The notes under the pieces: generated by a model
What the model was told of the DNA's origin: nothing
What the model saw: only the letters and a program-made list of their open reading frames with translations
The model's database searches: none
Assembly: GCA_021741585.1 (NCBI GenBank)
Contig: JAIOXN010000001.1
Span: 797,059-861,058 of the forward strand
Reading direction: 5' to 3'
DNA: 64,000 nucleotides
From: Aquiluna sp.
GTDB lineage: Bacteria > Actinomycetota > Actinomycetes > Actinomycetales > Microbacteriaceae
Program-made: the position numbers and the translations under genes
In this document: piece by piece, positions 53,286 through 61,488 of the stretch
How positions within the stretch are numbered: position 1 is the stretch's first letter
How the letters are laid out: each line of letters begins with the position of its first letter

Positions 53286-54165
53286 TTGGAACTCCTCGTT
53301 GGGCTAGCTCGATTGCGGCTTCCTGATAGGCCAGAGAGCCGGTGTTCTTCGGGTCATAACTGATTGCTGTCTGACCGAAGCTTGGGGCCTCAGAAAGCCT
53401 TACAGACCTCGGGATTGTCGCATTCAAGGTTTGGCTTGGGAAGTACTTGCGAACTTCAGCCGCAACGTCAGTCGAAAGGTTGGTTCGGTTATCGAACATG
53501 GTCAACAAAATATTTCCAAGGGCAAGTGTCGGATTCAAGCTAGTTCTAACCCGATCGATGTTTGCCATCAGCTGTGTGACTCCTTCAAGGGCGTAGTACT
53601 CGCACTGAATCGGCACCAAAACTTCGGTGGCAGCGCAAAGTGCGTTGATAGTCAACAAACCCAGGCTTGGCGGAGAGTCAATAAACACATAGTGAATCGG
53701 GCGGTCTAGGTTCTTCAAAAACGTCAGCAGAGACTTGCTGAGTACTTTTTCTCGATCAGGCAGCCCAACCATGTCAATCTCGGCTCCGGCAAGGTTAATG
53801 GTTGCGGGTAGGCACCAAAGATTCTGGTGTTCTGGGCTCTGCTGGATTGCATCTGCCATCGGAACGTTGTCAACTAGTACTTCATAGCTTCCCACTACGC
53901 CGTTGTGGTGTTCAATACCCAAAGCAGTTGAAGCGTTTCCCTGTGGGTCAAGGTCAATGACCAAAACGCCCATCCCCTTGCGAGCCAGAGAAGCGGCTAA
54001 GTTGACTGCGGTTGTGGTTTTACCCACACCACCCTTCTGATTTGAGATGGTGATAATTCTGGTTTCGGCAGGCGCATCCAAAGTTGTTTCGGCAACTTTC
54101 TTTGCTCGCTCCGTGTTAAGCGTTATCTCCCTCAACAGTGGGGTGTTGGGCCTCAGGTCGCTCAT
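53278..54165 (-). CDS. parA: chromosome partitioning ATPase ParA
   Basis: A 295-residue Walker-type ATPase. The deviant Walker A KGGVGKTT is at 44-51, switch II VIDLDPQGNAST near 69-80, and FIDSPPSLGLLTINAL near 157-172. It interacts with ParB-parS complexes to segregate origins. Compared with mycobacterial ParA the N-terminal extension containing the parS-encoded VSRET is missing and appears instead as the preceding 58-residue ORF, whose stop overlaps this ATG (ATGA, 54165-54162). Confidence 0.96.
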   Translation of the reverse strand: MSDLRPNTPLLREITLNTERAKKVAETTLDAPAETRIITISNQKGGVGKTTTAVNLAASLARKGMGVLVIDLDPQGNASTALGIEHHNGVVGSYEVLVDNVPMADAIQQSPEHQNLWCLPATINLAGAEIDMVGLPDREKVLSKSLLTFLKNLDRPIHYVFIDSPPSLGLLTINALCAATEVLVPIQCEYYALEGVTQLMANIDRVRTSLNPTLALGNILLTMFDNRTNLSTDVAAEVRKYFPSQTLNATIPRSVRLSEAPSFGQTAISYDPKNTGSLAYQEAAIELAQRGVPNE

Positions 54166-54338
54166 TTACTCTCGCCTTTGGGCAATGTTTCACGTGAAAC
54201 ATTATTAATTTCCGTCTGATCTAATCCGTGCCAACCGGTTGGCTCTGGAGAAACATCGGTTCGATCATTGGGGTAGCCCAAACCGGGCACAACAGTTGGA
54301 TTGGTCTCCGCTGTTTGTTCTGCTTCGCGATTATTCAT
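54162..54338 (-). CDS. 58-residue ORF linking rsmG and parA, contains parS
   Basis: Read directly from the sequence. The ATG at 54338 overlaps the rsmG stop (TAATG) and the TGA overlaps the parA start (ATGA), so it is coupled on both sides. The protein begins MNNREAEQTAETNPTVVPG and has GWHGLDQTEINNVSRETLPKG near its end. VSRET is the parS site (GTTTCACGTGAAAC) read in frame, as in the N-terminus of mycobacterial ParA. No other motif is recognised. It may be a detached ParA N-terminal segment or a translated spacer; expression is unproven. Confidence 0.6.
   Translation of the reverse strand: MNNREAEQTAETNPTVVPGLGYPNDRTDVSPEPTGWHGLDQTEINNVSRETLPKGESK
54186..54201. promoter_or_regulatory. parS site 1
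   Basis: TGTTTCACGTGAAACA, a perfect 16-base palindrome identical to the bacterial parS consensus bound by ParB. It sits between rsmG and parA inside the small linking ORF, 4.7 kb from oriC. Confidence 0.96.
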
Positions 54339-54991
54339 TAGCTCTCCGATTCGGCAAGCTTAATACGAACCACGGTTGCAGTCTCCGGAGCTTTCCCCAA
54401 CCCCAGGGTGATGATCTCTGGCGTCAAGAAACCAAGGCGCTTAATTCTTGGGGCAGCCTCTTCGATTTCAATCGGAGCTCTTGAGCCCTTCATAGCCAAA
54501 ACAGTTTTGTGAATAGAGCCTCTGGTCAAAGGGGTAAGCATCCGGAGCAATTTATCCAGTGCGGCCACCGCACGAGCCGTAACGATGTCGAAATCGGTGC
54601 GCTGTACGTCTTCCGCTCTTGCCCTTAGAACTTCAACGTTCTCTAGCCCAAGCTCGGTAATGGTAGACCCAAGCCAATTGGCTCGGCGCTCCATTGGTTC
54701 AATGAGCGTGAAGTGGCAATCAGGCCTTGCTATCGCCATTGGAATACCCGGCAGTCCAGCACCGCTACCTACGTCAGCAACCTTGCTTCCATCAGGGACA
54801 AGCTCAACTAGCAGTGCGCTGTTGATTACGTGACGGCTCCAGATCTTTGGAAGCTCCCTAGGTCCTAAAAGACCAAAGGTCTCAGAATCCCGGGCAAGCG
54901 CAAATGCGTATTTTCTAGCCTGTTCTATGTGCTCGCCGAAAATCTCCATGGCTGCTGCCGGTTCGGCCTCAAACTCAACTAATTCAGACAT
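54338..54991 (-). CDS. rsmG: 16S rRNA (guanine527-N7)-methyltransferase
   Basis: A 217-residue SAM-dependent enzyme (GidB) that methylates G527 of 16S rRNA; loss gives low-level streptomycin resistance in other bacteria. SAM-binding VADVGSGAGLPGIPMAIARPDCHFTLIEP near 88-116 and DIVTARAVAALDKLL near 152-166 are typical. I use ATG 54991 (MSELVEFEAEP) with GGGGCGGAA upstream; the longer frame runs through parS site 2 and into jag. The stop overlaps the 58-residue ORF start. Confidence 0.95.
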   Translation of the reverse strand: MSELVEFEAEPAAAMEIFGEHIEQARKYAFALARDSETFGLLGPRELPKIWSRHVINSALLVELVPDGSKVADVGSGAGLPGIPMAIARPDCHFTLIEPMERRANWLGSTITELGLENVEVLRARAEDVQRTDFDIVTARAVAALDKLLRMLTPLTRGSIHKTVLAMKGSRAPIEIEEAAPRIKRLGFLTPEIITLGLGKAPETATVVRIKLAESES

Positions 54992-55003
54992 TTCCGCCCC
55001 TAA

Positions 55004-55019
55004 TGTTTCACGTGAAACA
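55004..55019. promoter_or_regulatory. parS site 2
   Basis: TGTTTCACGTGAAACA, identical to parS site 1 and 818 bases from it. It lies in the 28-base gap between jag (stop at 55020) and rsmG, 3.9 kb from oriC. Both sites are on the left arm of the origin. Confidence 0.96.
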
Positions 55020-55487
55020 TTAAGCCTTGCGGATAACGATGTGGCGCTCTTTGCCTTGGCCCTCGGACTCTGAAACATAGCCTGCTTCGGAAACCATGTC
55101 GTGGACCTGCTTGCGGTCATAAGAGCTCATTGGTTTTAGGTGTTGCTCTTTCTCGGTCTCTTCGAGCTTTGCGACCATCCTCTCGACCAAGCTCTTGAGC
55201 TGCTTGGTCTTTGCCTCACGGGATCCGGCGATGTCAAGGATCAGTCTGCTCATGTTGCCAGTCTTAGCCTGGACAGCTAAACGAGTTAGCTCCTGGATGG
55301 CCTCTACGGTGTTTGGGTCTGAAACCTTTCCCAGGTTTGAATCAGCGTCAGATGTTACTGAAATGTAGACGCGATCTTGGCGGAACTCGATGTCTAGGTC
55401 GCCATCTAGGTCAGCGGTGTCTAGAAATTCCTCAATGAAGTCTGCGGCGATTTCGCCTTCTTGCTCTAGTTCTTGTTCTGATGTCAT
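55020..55487 (-). CDS. jag: RNA-binding protein Jag/KhpB
   Basis: A 155-residue protein of KH and R3H domains that partners KhpA in RNA regulation of cell elongation and division. The acidic N-terminus (about 1-40) lacks the Jag_N domain of Firmicutes. The KH-like part is near 45-100, and the R3H domain (about 100-152) contains the motif RKQVHDMVSEAGYVSESEGQGKERHIVIR. Located in the conserved yidC-jag-rsmG order. Confidence 0.92.
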   Translation of the reverse strand: MTSEQELEQEGEIAADFIEEFLDTADLDGDLDIEFRQDRVYISVTSDADSNLGKVSDPNTVEAIQELTRLAVQAKTGNMSRLILDIAGSREAKTKQLKSLVERMVAKLEETEKEQHLKPMSSYDRKQVHDMVSEAGYVSESEGQGKERHIVIRKA

Positions 55488-55490
55488 TCT

Positions 55491-56411
55491 CTACTTCTTC
55501 TTTTTCTTGGCTCGGTTCTTGCTCACAGGCTGCTGGCGCTTAGGCGCTTCTATCTCCTGCGGCTCGGTGGTCTCTGGCTCAGCGGTGATTTTGCCCTTTT
55601 TGATTAGGCGTTCTTGGCGAGCTTTGTGGGCGGGTGATCCCGGGGTTGGCATGTTACGGATAACCACGAATTGCTGTCCCATGGTCCAGAAGTTTGATAC
55701 CAACCAGTAGGTCATGACACCCAATGGGAAGCTAATACCGGAGATAACAAAGACCAGCGGTAGCACATAAAGCATGATCTTCTGGGTCTGCATGAACTGG
55801 CTGTTTGCAACATCAGGATTCTGGTTCTTCGCCATGATCTGCTTCTGGGTGATGAACTGAGAAGCAGTCATCAAAACAATCATGATCGCTGCCACGATCT
55901 TCACCATGGCGTCGTCGCTGTTCAAGAAGGTTGCAGAAAGCGGGGCACCAAAGATATCCGACCGGGAGAAAGACTCCGCAAGACCTTGGTCTAGTAATCC
56001 AACGCCCGCCTTGTCCTGCTGGGCACTGTTCAAAACAGTAAACAGACCAAAGAAAATCGGCATCTGAAGCAATAGTGGTAAGCAGGAGCTAAGCGGGTTT
56101 GAACCAGTGCGCTTATAGAGCTCCATTTGCTCCTTGGCGAAACGCTCCTTGGAAGCCCTGTCGGTTTTACCTTTGTATTTGTTTTGCAGCTTCTTAAGTT
56201 CAGGCTGGACCAACATCATGTTGCGCTGGCTCTTGATCTGCTTCACAAAAACCGGGATTAGTGCGGCTCGCACAACAAGCACAAGCCCTACGATTGCAAG
56301 CACCCAAGATGCTCCAGAGTCAGGTGATAGACCGAAGGAGCTGAACACGGTGTGGAAAGCAACAAGAATCAGCTCGATTAGCCACTTAATTGGCCACAGT
56401 AGATCAGGCAC
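55491..56411 (-). CDS. yidC: membrane protein insertase YidC
   Basis: A 306-residue Oxa1/YidC insertase with five TM helices. RNMMLVQPELKKLQNKYKGKTDRASKERFAKEQMELYKRTGSNPLSSCLPLLLQMPIFFGLF (about 63-124) is the hallmark, including the conserved Arg in the hydrophilic groove. The C-terminus is basic (RAKKKKK). GTG start at 56411 overlaps the yidD stop as TAGTG. It inserts and folds membrane proteins with or without Sec. Confidence 0.96.
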   Translation of the reverse strand: MPDLLWPIKWLIELILVAFHTVFSSFGLSPDSGASWVLAIVGLVLVVRAALIPVFVKQIKSQRNMMLVQPELKKLQNKYKGKTDRASKERFAKEQMELYKRTGSNPLSSCLPLLLQMPIFFGLFTVLNSAQQDKAGVGLLDQGLAESFSRSDIFGAPLSATFLNSDDAMVKIVAAIMIVLMTASQFITQKQIMAKNQNPDVANSQFMQTQKIMLYVLPLVFVISGISFPLGVMTYWLVSNFWTMGQQFVVIRNMPTPGSPAHKARQERLIKKGKITAEPETTEPQEIEAPKRQQPVSKNRAKKKKK

Positions 56412-56722
56412 TATTTCCTCGATTTCTTGGTTTCACTAAAGCTAACAAATCCTAACTTTCCAACCCTAATCCAATTTGGACCGGGCTTTACCTCATCTAC
56501 CCCACCTGGGGACCACGGATTGCAACGGAGAATTCTCCAAACGGTCCGAAATAACCCTGAAATCAATCCGTGCTGCTGGAAACTTCCCAGACCATATCCA
56601 GAGCAACTGGGGTAATACCTACACACATCCCCATAAAGCGGAGAAATCAGCTTGCGCCAAACCAAGATGAATCCAATGACAAGGTTCCTGGGTAGTAACC
56701 AGAGGAAATAGAGAGACTTCAA
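56411..56722 (-). CDS. yidD: membrane protein insertion efficiency factor YidD
   Basis: A 103-residue YidD with the conserved core LISPLYGDVCRYYPSCSGYGLGSFQQHGLISGLFRTVWRILRCNPWSPGGVDEV. The C-terminus PSCSxY and RCNPWxxGGxDxV are typical. A TTG start at 56722 is coupled to the rnpA stop by TTGA. It belongs to the rpmH-rnpA-yidD-yidC group. Confidence 0.93.
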   Translation of the reverse strand: MKSLYFLWLLPRNLVIGFILVWRKLISPLYGDVCRYYPSCSGYGLGSFQQHGLISGLFRTVWRILRCNPWSPGGVDEVKPGPNWIRVGKLGFVSFSETKKSRK

Positions 56723-57045
56723 CGGCTAGCCCTATTGACTATCTCGCTAATCGCCTCTGATAGCTGGTCCCAGTTGGCGGCCGAACTCTCTGGTCTCATC
56801 CTCAGAACTGCTCGGAGTTTTGGGTGACTTGGAGACATCAGGATTTTTAGGGCCGCCCGGGCACGCCGCTTGACGAGGTTGCGCTGAACAGCATTACCAA
56901 TTGCTTTTGAGACGATGATGGCGAATTTTGGTTCTTCAGATCTGACGAAATGAAGGGTTAGCAGGGAATTTGAAACCCTGCGTCCGTTTTTTACAACGTC
57001 GCGAATGTCATCGCCCGAACTTAGGCGATTATCGCGGGGAAGCAG
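56719..57045 (-). CDS. rnpA: ribonuclease P protein component, apparent CTG start
   Basis: A 108-residue RnpA read from the sequence between rpmH and yidD. The body reads LPRDNRLSSGDDIRDVVKNG, then FAIIVSKAIGNAVQRNLVKRRARAAL, the RNR-box of RnpA that helps bind 5' leaders of pre-tRNA. No ATG, GTG or TTG precedes the conserved region. The best start is CTG at 57045 five bases after AGAGG, nine bases past the rpmH stop. Other explanations are a noncanonical ATT start or a sequence error. The stop overlaps the yidD TTG. Confidence 0.9.
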   Translation of the reverse strand: MLPRDNRLSSGDDIRDVVKNGRRVSNSLLTLHFVRSEEPKFAIIVSKAIGNAVQRNLVKRRARAALKILMSPSHPKLRAVLRMRPESSAANWDQLSEAISEIVNRASR

Positions 57046-57053
57046 GTTGGCCT

Positions 57054-57191
57054 CTAGGCGCTTAGTTCTGTGCGTCCCTTGCTGCGACGAGCAGCCAGGA
57101 TCGCGCGACCAGCGCGGGTACGCATGCGTGCACGGAAACCGTGGGTCTTTGCACGACGACGGTTGTTCGGCTGAAAGGTACGCTTGCTCAC
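57054..57191 (-). CDS. rpmH: 50S ribosomal protein L34
   Basis: A 45-residue L34 ([38 protein letters not shown]). GTG start at 57191 eight bases after GGGAG; the longer frame lacks support. A promoter on the minus strand, TTGACT (57270-57265) and TAAAGT (57246-57241) with 18 bases between, would transcribe rpmH-rnpA-yidD-yidC-jag-rsmG-parAB. Confidence 0.97.
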   Translation of the reverse strand: MSKRTFQPNNRRRAKTHGFRARMRTRAGRAILAARRSKGRTELSA

Positions 57192-57490
57192 AGTAAATCT
57201 CCCTGAATATTCTGGGCTAATGGCCCAAGGCAACCTCAATACTTTAGGCCATCTGGTTCAAATCAGTCAAGAACCAGTTTCATAATTTTATCCCCTCTCA
57301 TGTTTCTAAAGAAAATCCAGTAACGACACGCCGTTAGGATTTGATATCTATTGCCGATATGAGTTGAATGTTCCAATCGAAATACTTGGGGATGTTTCCA
57401 CAGGTTTTCCACAATTTCTAAAAAGTTTTCCACAAGCATTCTTGGCTGTGTAAAACTCTGTGGATAACTTCGATTAATGAGGAGGTGAAT
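57192..57490. promoter_or_regulatory. rpmH/dnaA divergent regulatory region
   Basis: 299 bases. Minus strand: rpmH promoter TTGACT/TAAAGT (57270-57241). Plus strand: TTGGCT (57442-57447), 17 bases, TAACTT (57465-57470) as a dnaA promoter. A perfect DnaA box TGTGGATAA (57459-57467) overlaps its -10, and two near boxes TTTTCCACA lie at 57405 and 57426. DnaA autoregulation is therefore likely. An ORF on the minus strand here is not coding. Confidence 0.75.
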
Positions 57491-58882
57491 GTGAGCGACC
57501 AATCACTTGTCAACACTTGGCAAAACGTAATCGCCCGCATCGCCACAGACGAAAGAGTCACACCTCACCTCAAAGGCCACCTGGATCTCGCTGTTCCAAA
57601 AGGCGTGCTTGACGGAACCCTATATATTGAGGTTCCCAACGAGACCACCAGGCAAATGTTGCAGCAGAGGCTGCGGGAACTACTGCTAGATGCCCTTGGG
57701 GAACTTGCTGAGTTTGGTGGGCCTACAAGCTTTGTGACAATCACGAACGAAGACCTACAGACTCAGATAAAGCAAGAAATTGCTCAAGAACCAGAACCGG
57801 TTGTTTTTAGAGATCGTGACCCCGCAACTGGACCAGTAGCAACTACCGGTGAATCAAGACTTAATCCCAAATACAGCTTTGAAAACTTTGTAACGGGTGG
57901 TTCAAACCGTTTCGCCCACGCAGCAGCATTTGCTGTAGCGGAGGCGCCGGCCGAGGCATATAACCCGCTATTTATTTATGGTTCCAGTGGTCTAGGGAAA
58001 ACCCACCTGCTTCATGCAATTGGACACTACGCAATTCACTTGAAGCCAAAGACGAAGGTGAGGTACGTTTCGAGCGAAGAATTCACGAACGATTTCATCA
58101 ACGCTATCCAGAACAACAAAACTGCTGAGTTCCAGGCTTCCTATAGGGATGTAGACATTTTGTTGGTAGATGATATCCAGTTCCTTCAAGGTAAAGACCA
58201 GACGCAAGAGGCTTTCTTTCACACCTTTAACACTCTGCACGACCACAACAAGCAGGTTGTAATTACCTCAGACCTAAGGCCCAAGCAGCTGGAGGGTTTT
58301 GAGGAGCGCATGCTTTCTCGTTTTGAGTGGGGGTTGCTTACGGATATTCAGGCTCCTGAGTTTGAGACCCGAGTTGCGATTTTGCGCAAAAAAGCTTCCA
58401 TGGAGAGAATCTCGATCCCCGACAACGTGATCGAGTTCATGGCAACAAGGATTTCCTCAAACATTAGAGAACTAGAAGGAACGCTGATTAGGGTTACCGC
58501 GTTTGCGAACCTAAACAGACAACCGATAGACATGGACCTAATTCAAATGGTTCTCAAAGACTCTTACGCGATAAGTGACTCGGCGAACTTGAGCCCATTA
58601 GCGATCATCACAGCTACATCTAATTACTACAAAATCACACCAGAAGAAATCACTGGTTCAGGCAGACAACAGGCGGTTGTGTTGGCAAGACAGATTGCCA
58701 TGCACATTTGCCGCGAACTTACTGATATGTCTCTTCCAAAGATCGGTGCTCATTTCGGTAACCGCGATCACACAACGGTTATGTATGCAACAAAAAAGAT
58801 TTCTGCGCAGATGCGAGAGCGTCGCTACATCTATAACCAGGTCTCTGAAATTATCCAAAAGATCAAAGACGACAACAAATAG
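57491..58882 (+). CDS. dnaA: chromosomal replication initiator DnaA
   Basis: A 463-residue initiator. Domain I (about 1-85) loads DnaB, and domain II is a short linker (about 90-125). Domain III AAA+ has Walker A GSSGLGKTH at 164-172 and Walker B ILLVDDIQFLQGKDQTQEAFFHTFN. Domain IV DNA-binding ends with the signature ISLPKIGAHFGNRDHTTVMYATKKI-type segment (LPKIGAHFGNRDHTTVMYA). GTG 57491 has AGGAGG five bases upstream; an earlier GTG lies within that site. Boxes upstream and downstream are its targets. Confidence 0.98.
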   Translation: MSDQSLVNTWQNVIARIATDERVTPHLKGHLDLAVPKGVLDGTLYIEVPNETTRQMLQQRLRELLLDALGELAEFGGPTSFVTITNEDLQTQIKQEIAQEPEPVVFRDRDPATGPVATTGESRLNPKYSFENFVTGGSNRFAHAAAFAVAEAPAEAYNPLFIYGSSGLGKTHLLHAIGHYAIHLKPKTKVRYVSSEEFTNDFINAIQNNKTAEFQASYRDVDILLVDDIQFLQGKDQTQEAFFHTFNTLHDHNKQVVITSDLRPKQLEGFEERMLSRFEWGLLTDIQAPEFETRVAILRKKASMERISIPDNVIEFMATRISSNIRELEGTLIRVTAFANLNRQPIDMDLIQMVLKDSYAISDSANLSPLAIITATSNYYKITPEEITGSGRQQAVVLARQIAMHICRELTDMSLPKIGAHFGNRDHTTVMYATKKISAQMRERRYIYNQVSEIIQKIKDDNK

Positions 58883-59207
58883 TTTTTAATTTCTTGTGGA
58901 TAACTTCTGCTCAAACTGTGGATAACTATCCAAAATATGTTCAATAATCACTAAAAACTCTGAATTATTTGATTTTTACTAACAGGTTGATTAGTTATCC
59001 ACAGAGTTATCCACAGAGCTGTGAACAACTTACATCGATGTAGTTCCCAAATAACAAAAGGAGAGCTGAGGTTTATCCACAGTTTCCACAGTGGTTATTG
59101 TTGTAATTACTGATATTTAAATTATGGGGATTTATAGTGATCGAACCCTAAGTGAAGCTTTGTCTCTGGGTTGTGACAAGATAAAACTCCAAATCAAGGA
59201 AGAAACT
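58883..59207. other. oriC: dnaA-dnaN intergenic region
   Basis: 325 bases without a gene. Five exact DnaA nonamers: TGTGGATAA at 58895 and 58917, and TTATCCACA at 58995, 59007 and 59073. A weaker TTTCCACA lies at 59083. Boxes flank an AT-rich block (58926-58990), and another AT-rich block (59097-59140) may be the unwinding element. Position between dnaA and dnaN is that of the actinobacterial origin. A dnaN promoter may lie near 59095-59125. A short upstream reading frame of dnaN (from 59124) is not counted as coding. Confidence 0.9.
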
Positions 59208-60338
59208 ATGAAATTCCAAGCCGATCGCGAAGTATTCAGTGATGCAATTTCTTTTGTTGTTAGGTTGCTATCTCCAAAGCCAACACTTCCTCAGCTATCA
59301 GGCGTCATGATTGTTGCCGAGAACAACGAAGTTGTTCTCTCTGTTTTTGATTACGAGGTATCCGCCAGGGTTACCATTGCCGCAGCAGTTGATGCTCCAG
59401 GAAAAGTTTTGGTCCAGGGCAGATTGCTTTCCGAGATCATCTCTAAGCTTCCTGGCGAAACCGTCTCTCTCAACCTATTGGAATCAAGACTTCAACTTCT
59501 TTCGGGATCTTCCAAATTCACTCTTTCTTCGATGTCAATATCGGATTACCCAGATACGCCCGCGATGCCTACTGGCACAGGAAAAGTTAATGCTTCCGAT
59601 TTTGCTCATGCAGTGGCTCAGGTTGCTGTTGCTGCATCAAAGGAAGAAGTAACGCCAGTTCTTACCGCCGTAATGATTTCAGCTTCTGCTAAAGAACTAA
59701 CAATGGTTGCCACAGATCGTTTCAGGGTTGCAGTTAGAAACCTCGAATGGTCAGGCAGTGCGGTAGACAAGGACCTTCTAGTTCCATCACGTGTCCTAAC
59801 TGAAATCGCAAAAACATTTGCTCACCAGGGTGATCTAGAGGTGGCCTTTGGCACCGGAGAGCGTGAAGTTGTTGGTTTCTCCTCTGGAAACAAGAGTGTT
59901 TCTACTGCAACCATTAAGGGTAAGTACCCGGCCGTATTGCAGCTCTTCCCAGAAGAAACAAGCAACTTTGCCGTTATGTCAACACACGATCTACTCGATG
60001 CAACAAGGCGAGTGGCTCTTGTCGTCGATAGGGAGAAGCCAGTTCGTTATAAATTTGCCGGCAACGAGGCAACCCTCGAGTCAATCGGGTCAGATGTCGC
60101 AGAAGCCAGTGAACAAGTCACCTGTTCTTTAACCGGTGACGAGGTTGTTGTTTCGCTAAGACCCCAGTTTTTGTCTGATGCACTGGGCGGACTTGACGCC
60201 GAAAATGTGAAGATGGCATTCACCACAAACCCAAACAACCCAAACAAGCCGGGTCCTGTATTGATTACCGCCCAAGATCCAAAGGGTGCCAAGACTGGAT
60301 ATAAGTACCTACTTCAGCCAAACCTGCTTGTTTCCTAG
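59208..60338 (+). CDS. dnaN: DNA polymerase III beta sliding clamp
   Basis: A 376-residue ring-forming processivity clamp with three similar domains (about 1-120, 125-245, 250-376). MKFQADREVFSDAISFVVRLLSPKPTLPQLSGVMI starts it, with LPQL-type residues conserved. I place the start at ATG 59208, seven bases after AAGGAAG; the upstream frame is within oriC. It is followed by recF after ten bases. Confidence 0.97.
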   Translation: MKFQADREVFSDAISFVVRLLSPKPTLPQLSGVMIVAENNEVVLSVFDYEVSARVTIAAAVDAPGKVLVQGRLLSEIISKLPGETVSLNLLESRLQLLSGSSKFTLSSMSISDYPDTPAMPTGTGKVNASDFAHAVAQVAVAASKEEVTPVLTAVMISASAKELTMVATDRFRVAVRNLEWSGSAVDKDLLVPSRVLTEIAKTFAHQGDLEVAFGTGEREVVGFSSGNKSVSTATIKGKYPAVLQLFPEETSNFAVMSTHDLLDATRRVALVVDREKPVRYKFAGNEATLESIGSDVAEASEQVTCSLTGDEVVVSLRPQFLSDALGGLDAENVKMAFTTNPNNPNKPGPVLITAQDPKGAKTGYKYLLQPNLLVS

Positions 60339-60348
60339 AGGTATCTAG

Positions 60349-61488
60349 GTGTGGGTGTCACAGATTCAGCTTGAAAATTACAGAAACTATAGCCAGCAAT
60401 CTGTCGCGTTAAAACCCGGGATCACCATGATTCATGGCGAAAACGGCGAGGGAAAAACCAACCTGGTTGAAGCGCTAGTTTTTTTGGCAAACCTTCAATC
60501 TCACCGTGTAGCTGGATATCAACCATTAATAGCCCGAGAGAGTGACACCGCACAACTATCTGCCCTTGTAAACCATGAGGGAAGATCACTGAATCTTGCG
60601 GCCGAACTAAATAGGAATTCCCCGAACCGGTATTTCGTGAACTCTAATCAGCAAAAAAGAGCTAGCGACCTTCTGGGTCATCTGAAAGCCATAATTTTCG
60701 CACCAGAGGACTTAGATCTTGTTCGGCGCGATCCACAGGATCGTCGGACCTTTTTAGACTCGGCAATTGTCCTTCTGAAACCAAGAATGGCCGGGGTTTT
60801 TGCTGATTATGAGCGAGTTATTAAACAACGCAACGCTCTTTTGAAATCAGCCAGGGGTATAAAAAGCCCAGATCTGAGCACTTTGGACATATGGGATGAC
60901 CAGTTGGTCCAGTTTGGTGCTGAAATTATTTTTGCTCGACTAAATCTTGTATCGGACATCGAGCCGCTACTTAGAAACTTCTACCGAGAACTTTCCCTTA
61001 GTGACGAAGAAATAAACATTGAAGTCCGATCGTCTATCGTGGCGGCATCTGACGAAGAAGACTTAGCGATACTTAGGGATCTTTCGCATCAAGAAATCAA
61101 GGATCTATTCCTGGAAACCCTTCATGGAAAACGAGCAAATGAGCTTGAACGTGGTGTTTGTTTGGTTGGGCCACACCGAGACGAACTCCTGATAAGTAAA
61201 AACGGCCTAGTTGCAAAATCACATTCATCGCAAGGGGAGGCTTGGTCTTTGGCGCTCGGTCTCAAGCTTGCCTTGGCGGAGCTAATTAGGGCAGATTCAT
61301 TCACGGGAGATCCGGTTTTGATTCTGGATGATGTTTACAGTGTTTTAGATTCGGGCAGAAGATCCCGCCTGACCTCTTTTGTGTCAAAAAACGAGCAAGT
61401 TCTTATTACCACCGCAGACAAATCGGTTACCCCAGATTTGGAATGGGCGGCTCAATTAGAGATCCAGGGCGGTGTCGTCCTTGGATAA
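60349..61488 (+). CDS. recF: DNA replication/repair protein RecF
   Basis: A 379-residue SMC-like ATPase that helps load RecA at gaps. It has Walker A GENGEGKTN at 30-38, GPHRDELLI near 274 and the signature/Walker B region SSQGEAWSLALGLKLALAE...DPVLILDDVYSVLDSGRR. GTG start at 60349 with AGAGG upstream. The 3' end overlaps the DciA-like gene by 17 bases. Confidence 0.95.
   Translation: MWVSQIQLENYRNYSQQSVALKPGITMIHGENGEGKTNLVEALVFLANLQSHRVAGYQPLIARESDTAQLSALVNHEGRSLNLAAELNRNSPNRYFVNSNQQKRASDLLGHLKAIIFAPEDLDLVRRDPQDRRTFLDSAIVLLKPRMAGVFADYERVIKQRNALLKSARGIKSPDLSTLDIWDDQLVQFGAEIIFARLNLVSDIEPLLRNFYRELSLSDEEINIEVRSSIVAASDEEDLAILRDLSHQEIKDLFLETLHGKRANELERGVCLVGPHRDELLISKNGLVAKSHSSQGEAWSLALGLKLALAELIRADSFTGDPVLILDDVYSVLDSGRRSRLTSFVSKNEQVLITTADKSVTPDLEWAAQLEIQGGVVLG

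Noticed and set aside
54992-55120. 43-codon extension of rsmG through parS site 2
   Set aside because: It overlaps the end of jag and encodes VSRET from parS; ATG 54991 has a good ribosome site.
57263-57502. 79-residue ORF on the minus strand upstream of dnaA
   Set aside because: It is antisense to the dnaA promoter and DnaA boxes and overlaps the dnaA ribosome site.
59124-59207. 28-codon extension of dnaN into oriC
   Set aside because: The conserved DnaN N-terminus begins at ATG 59208, which has AAGGAAG upstream.
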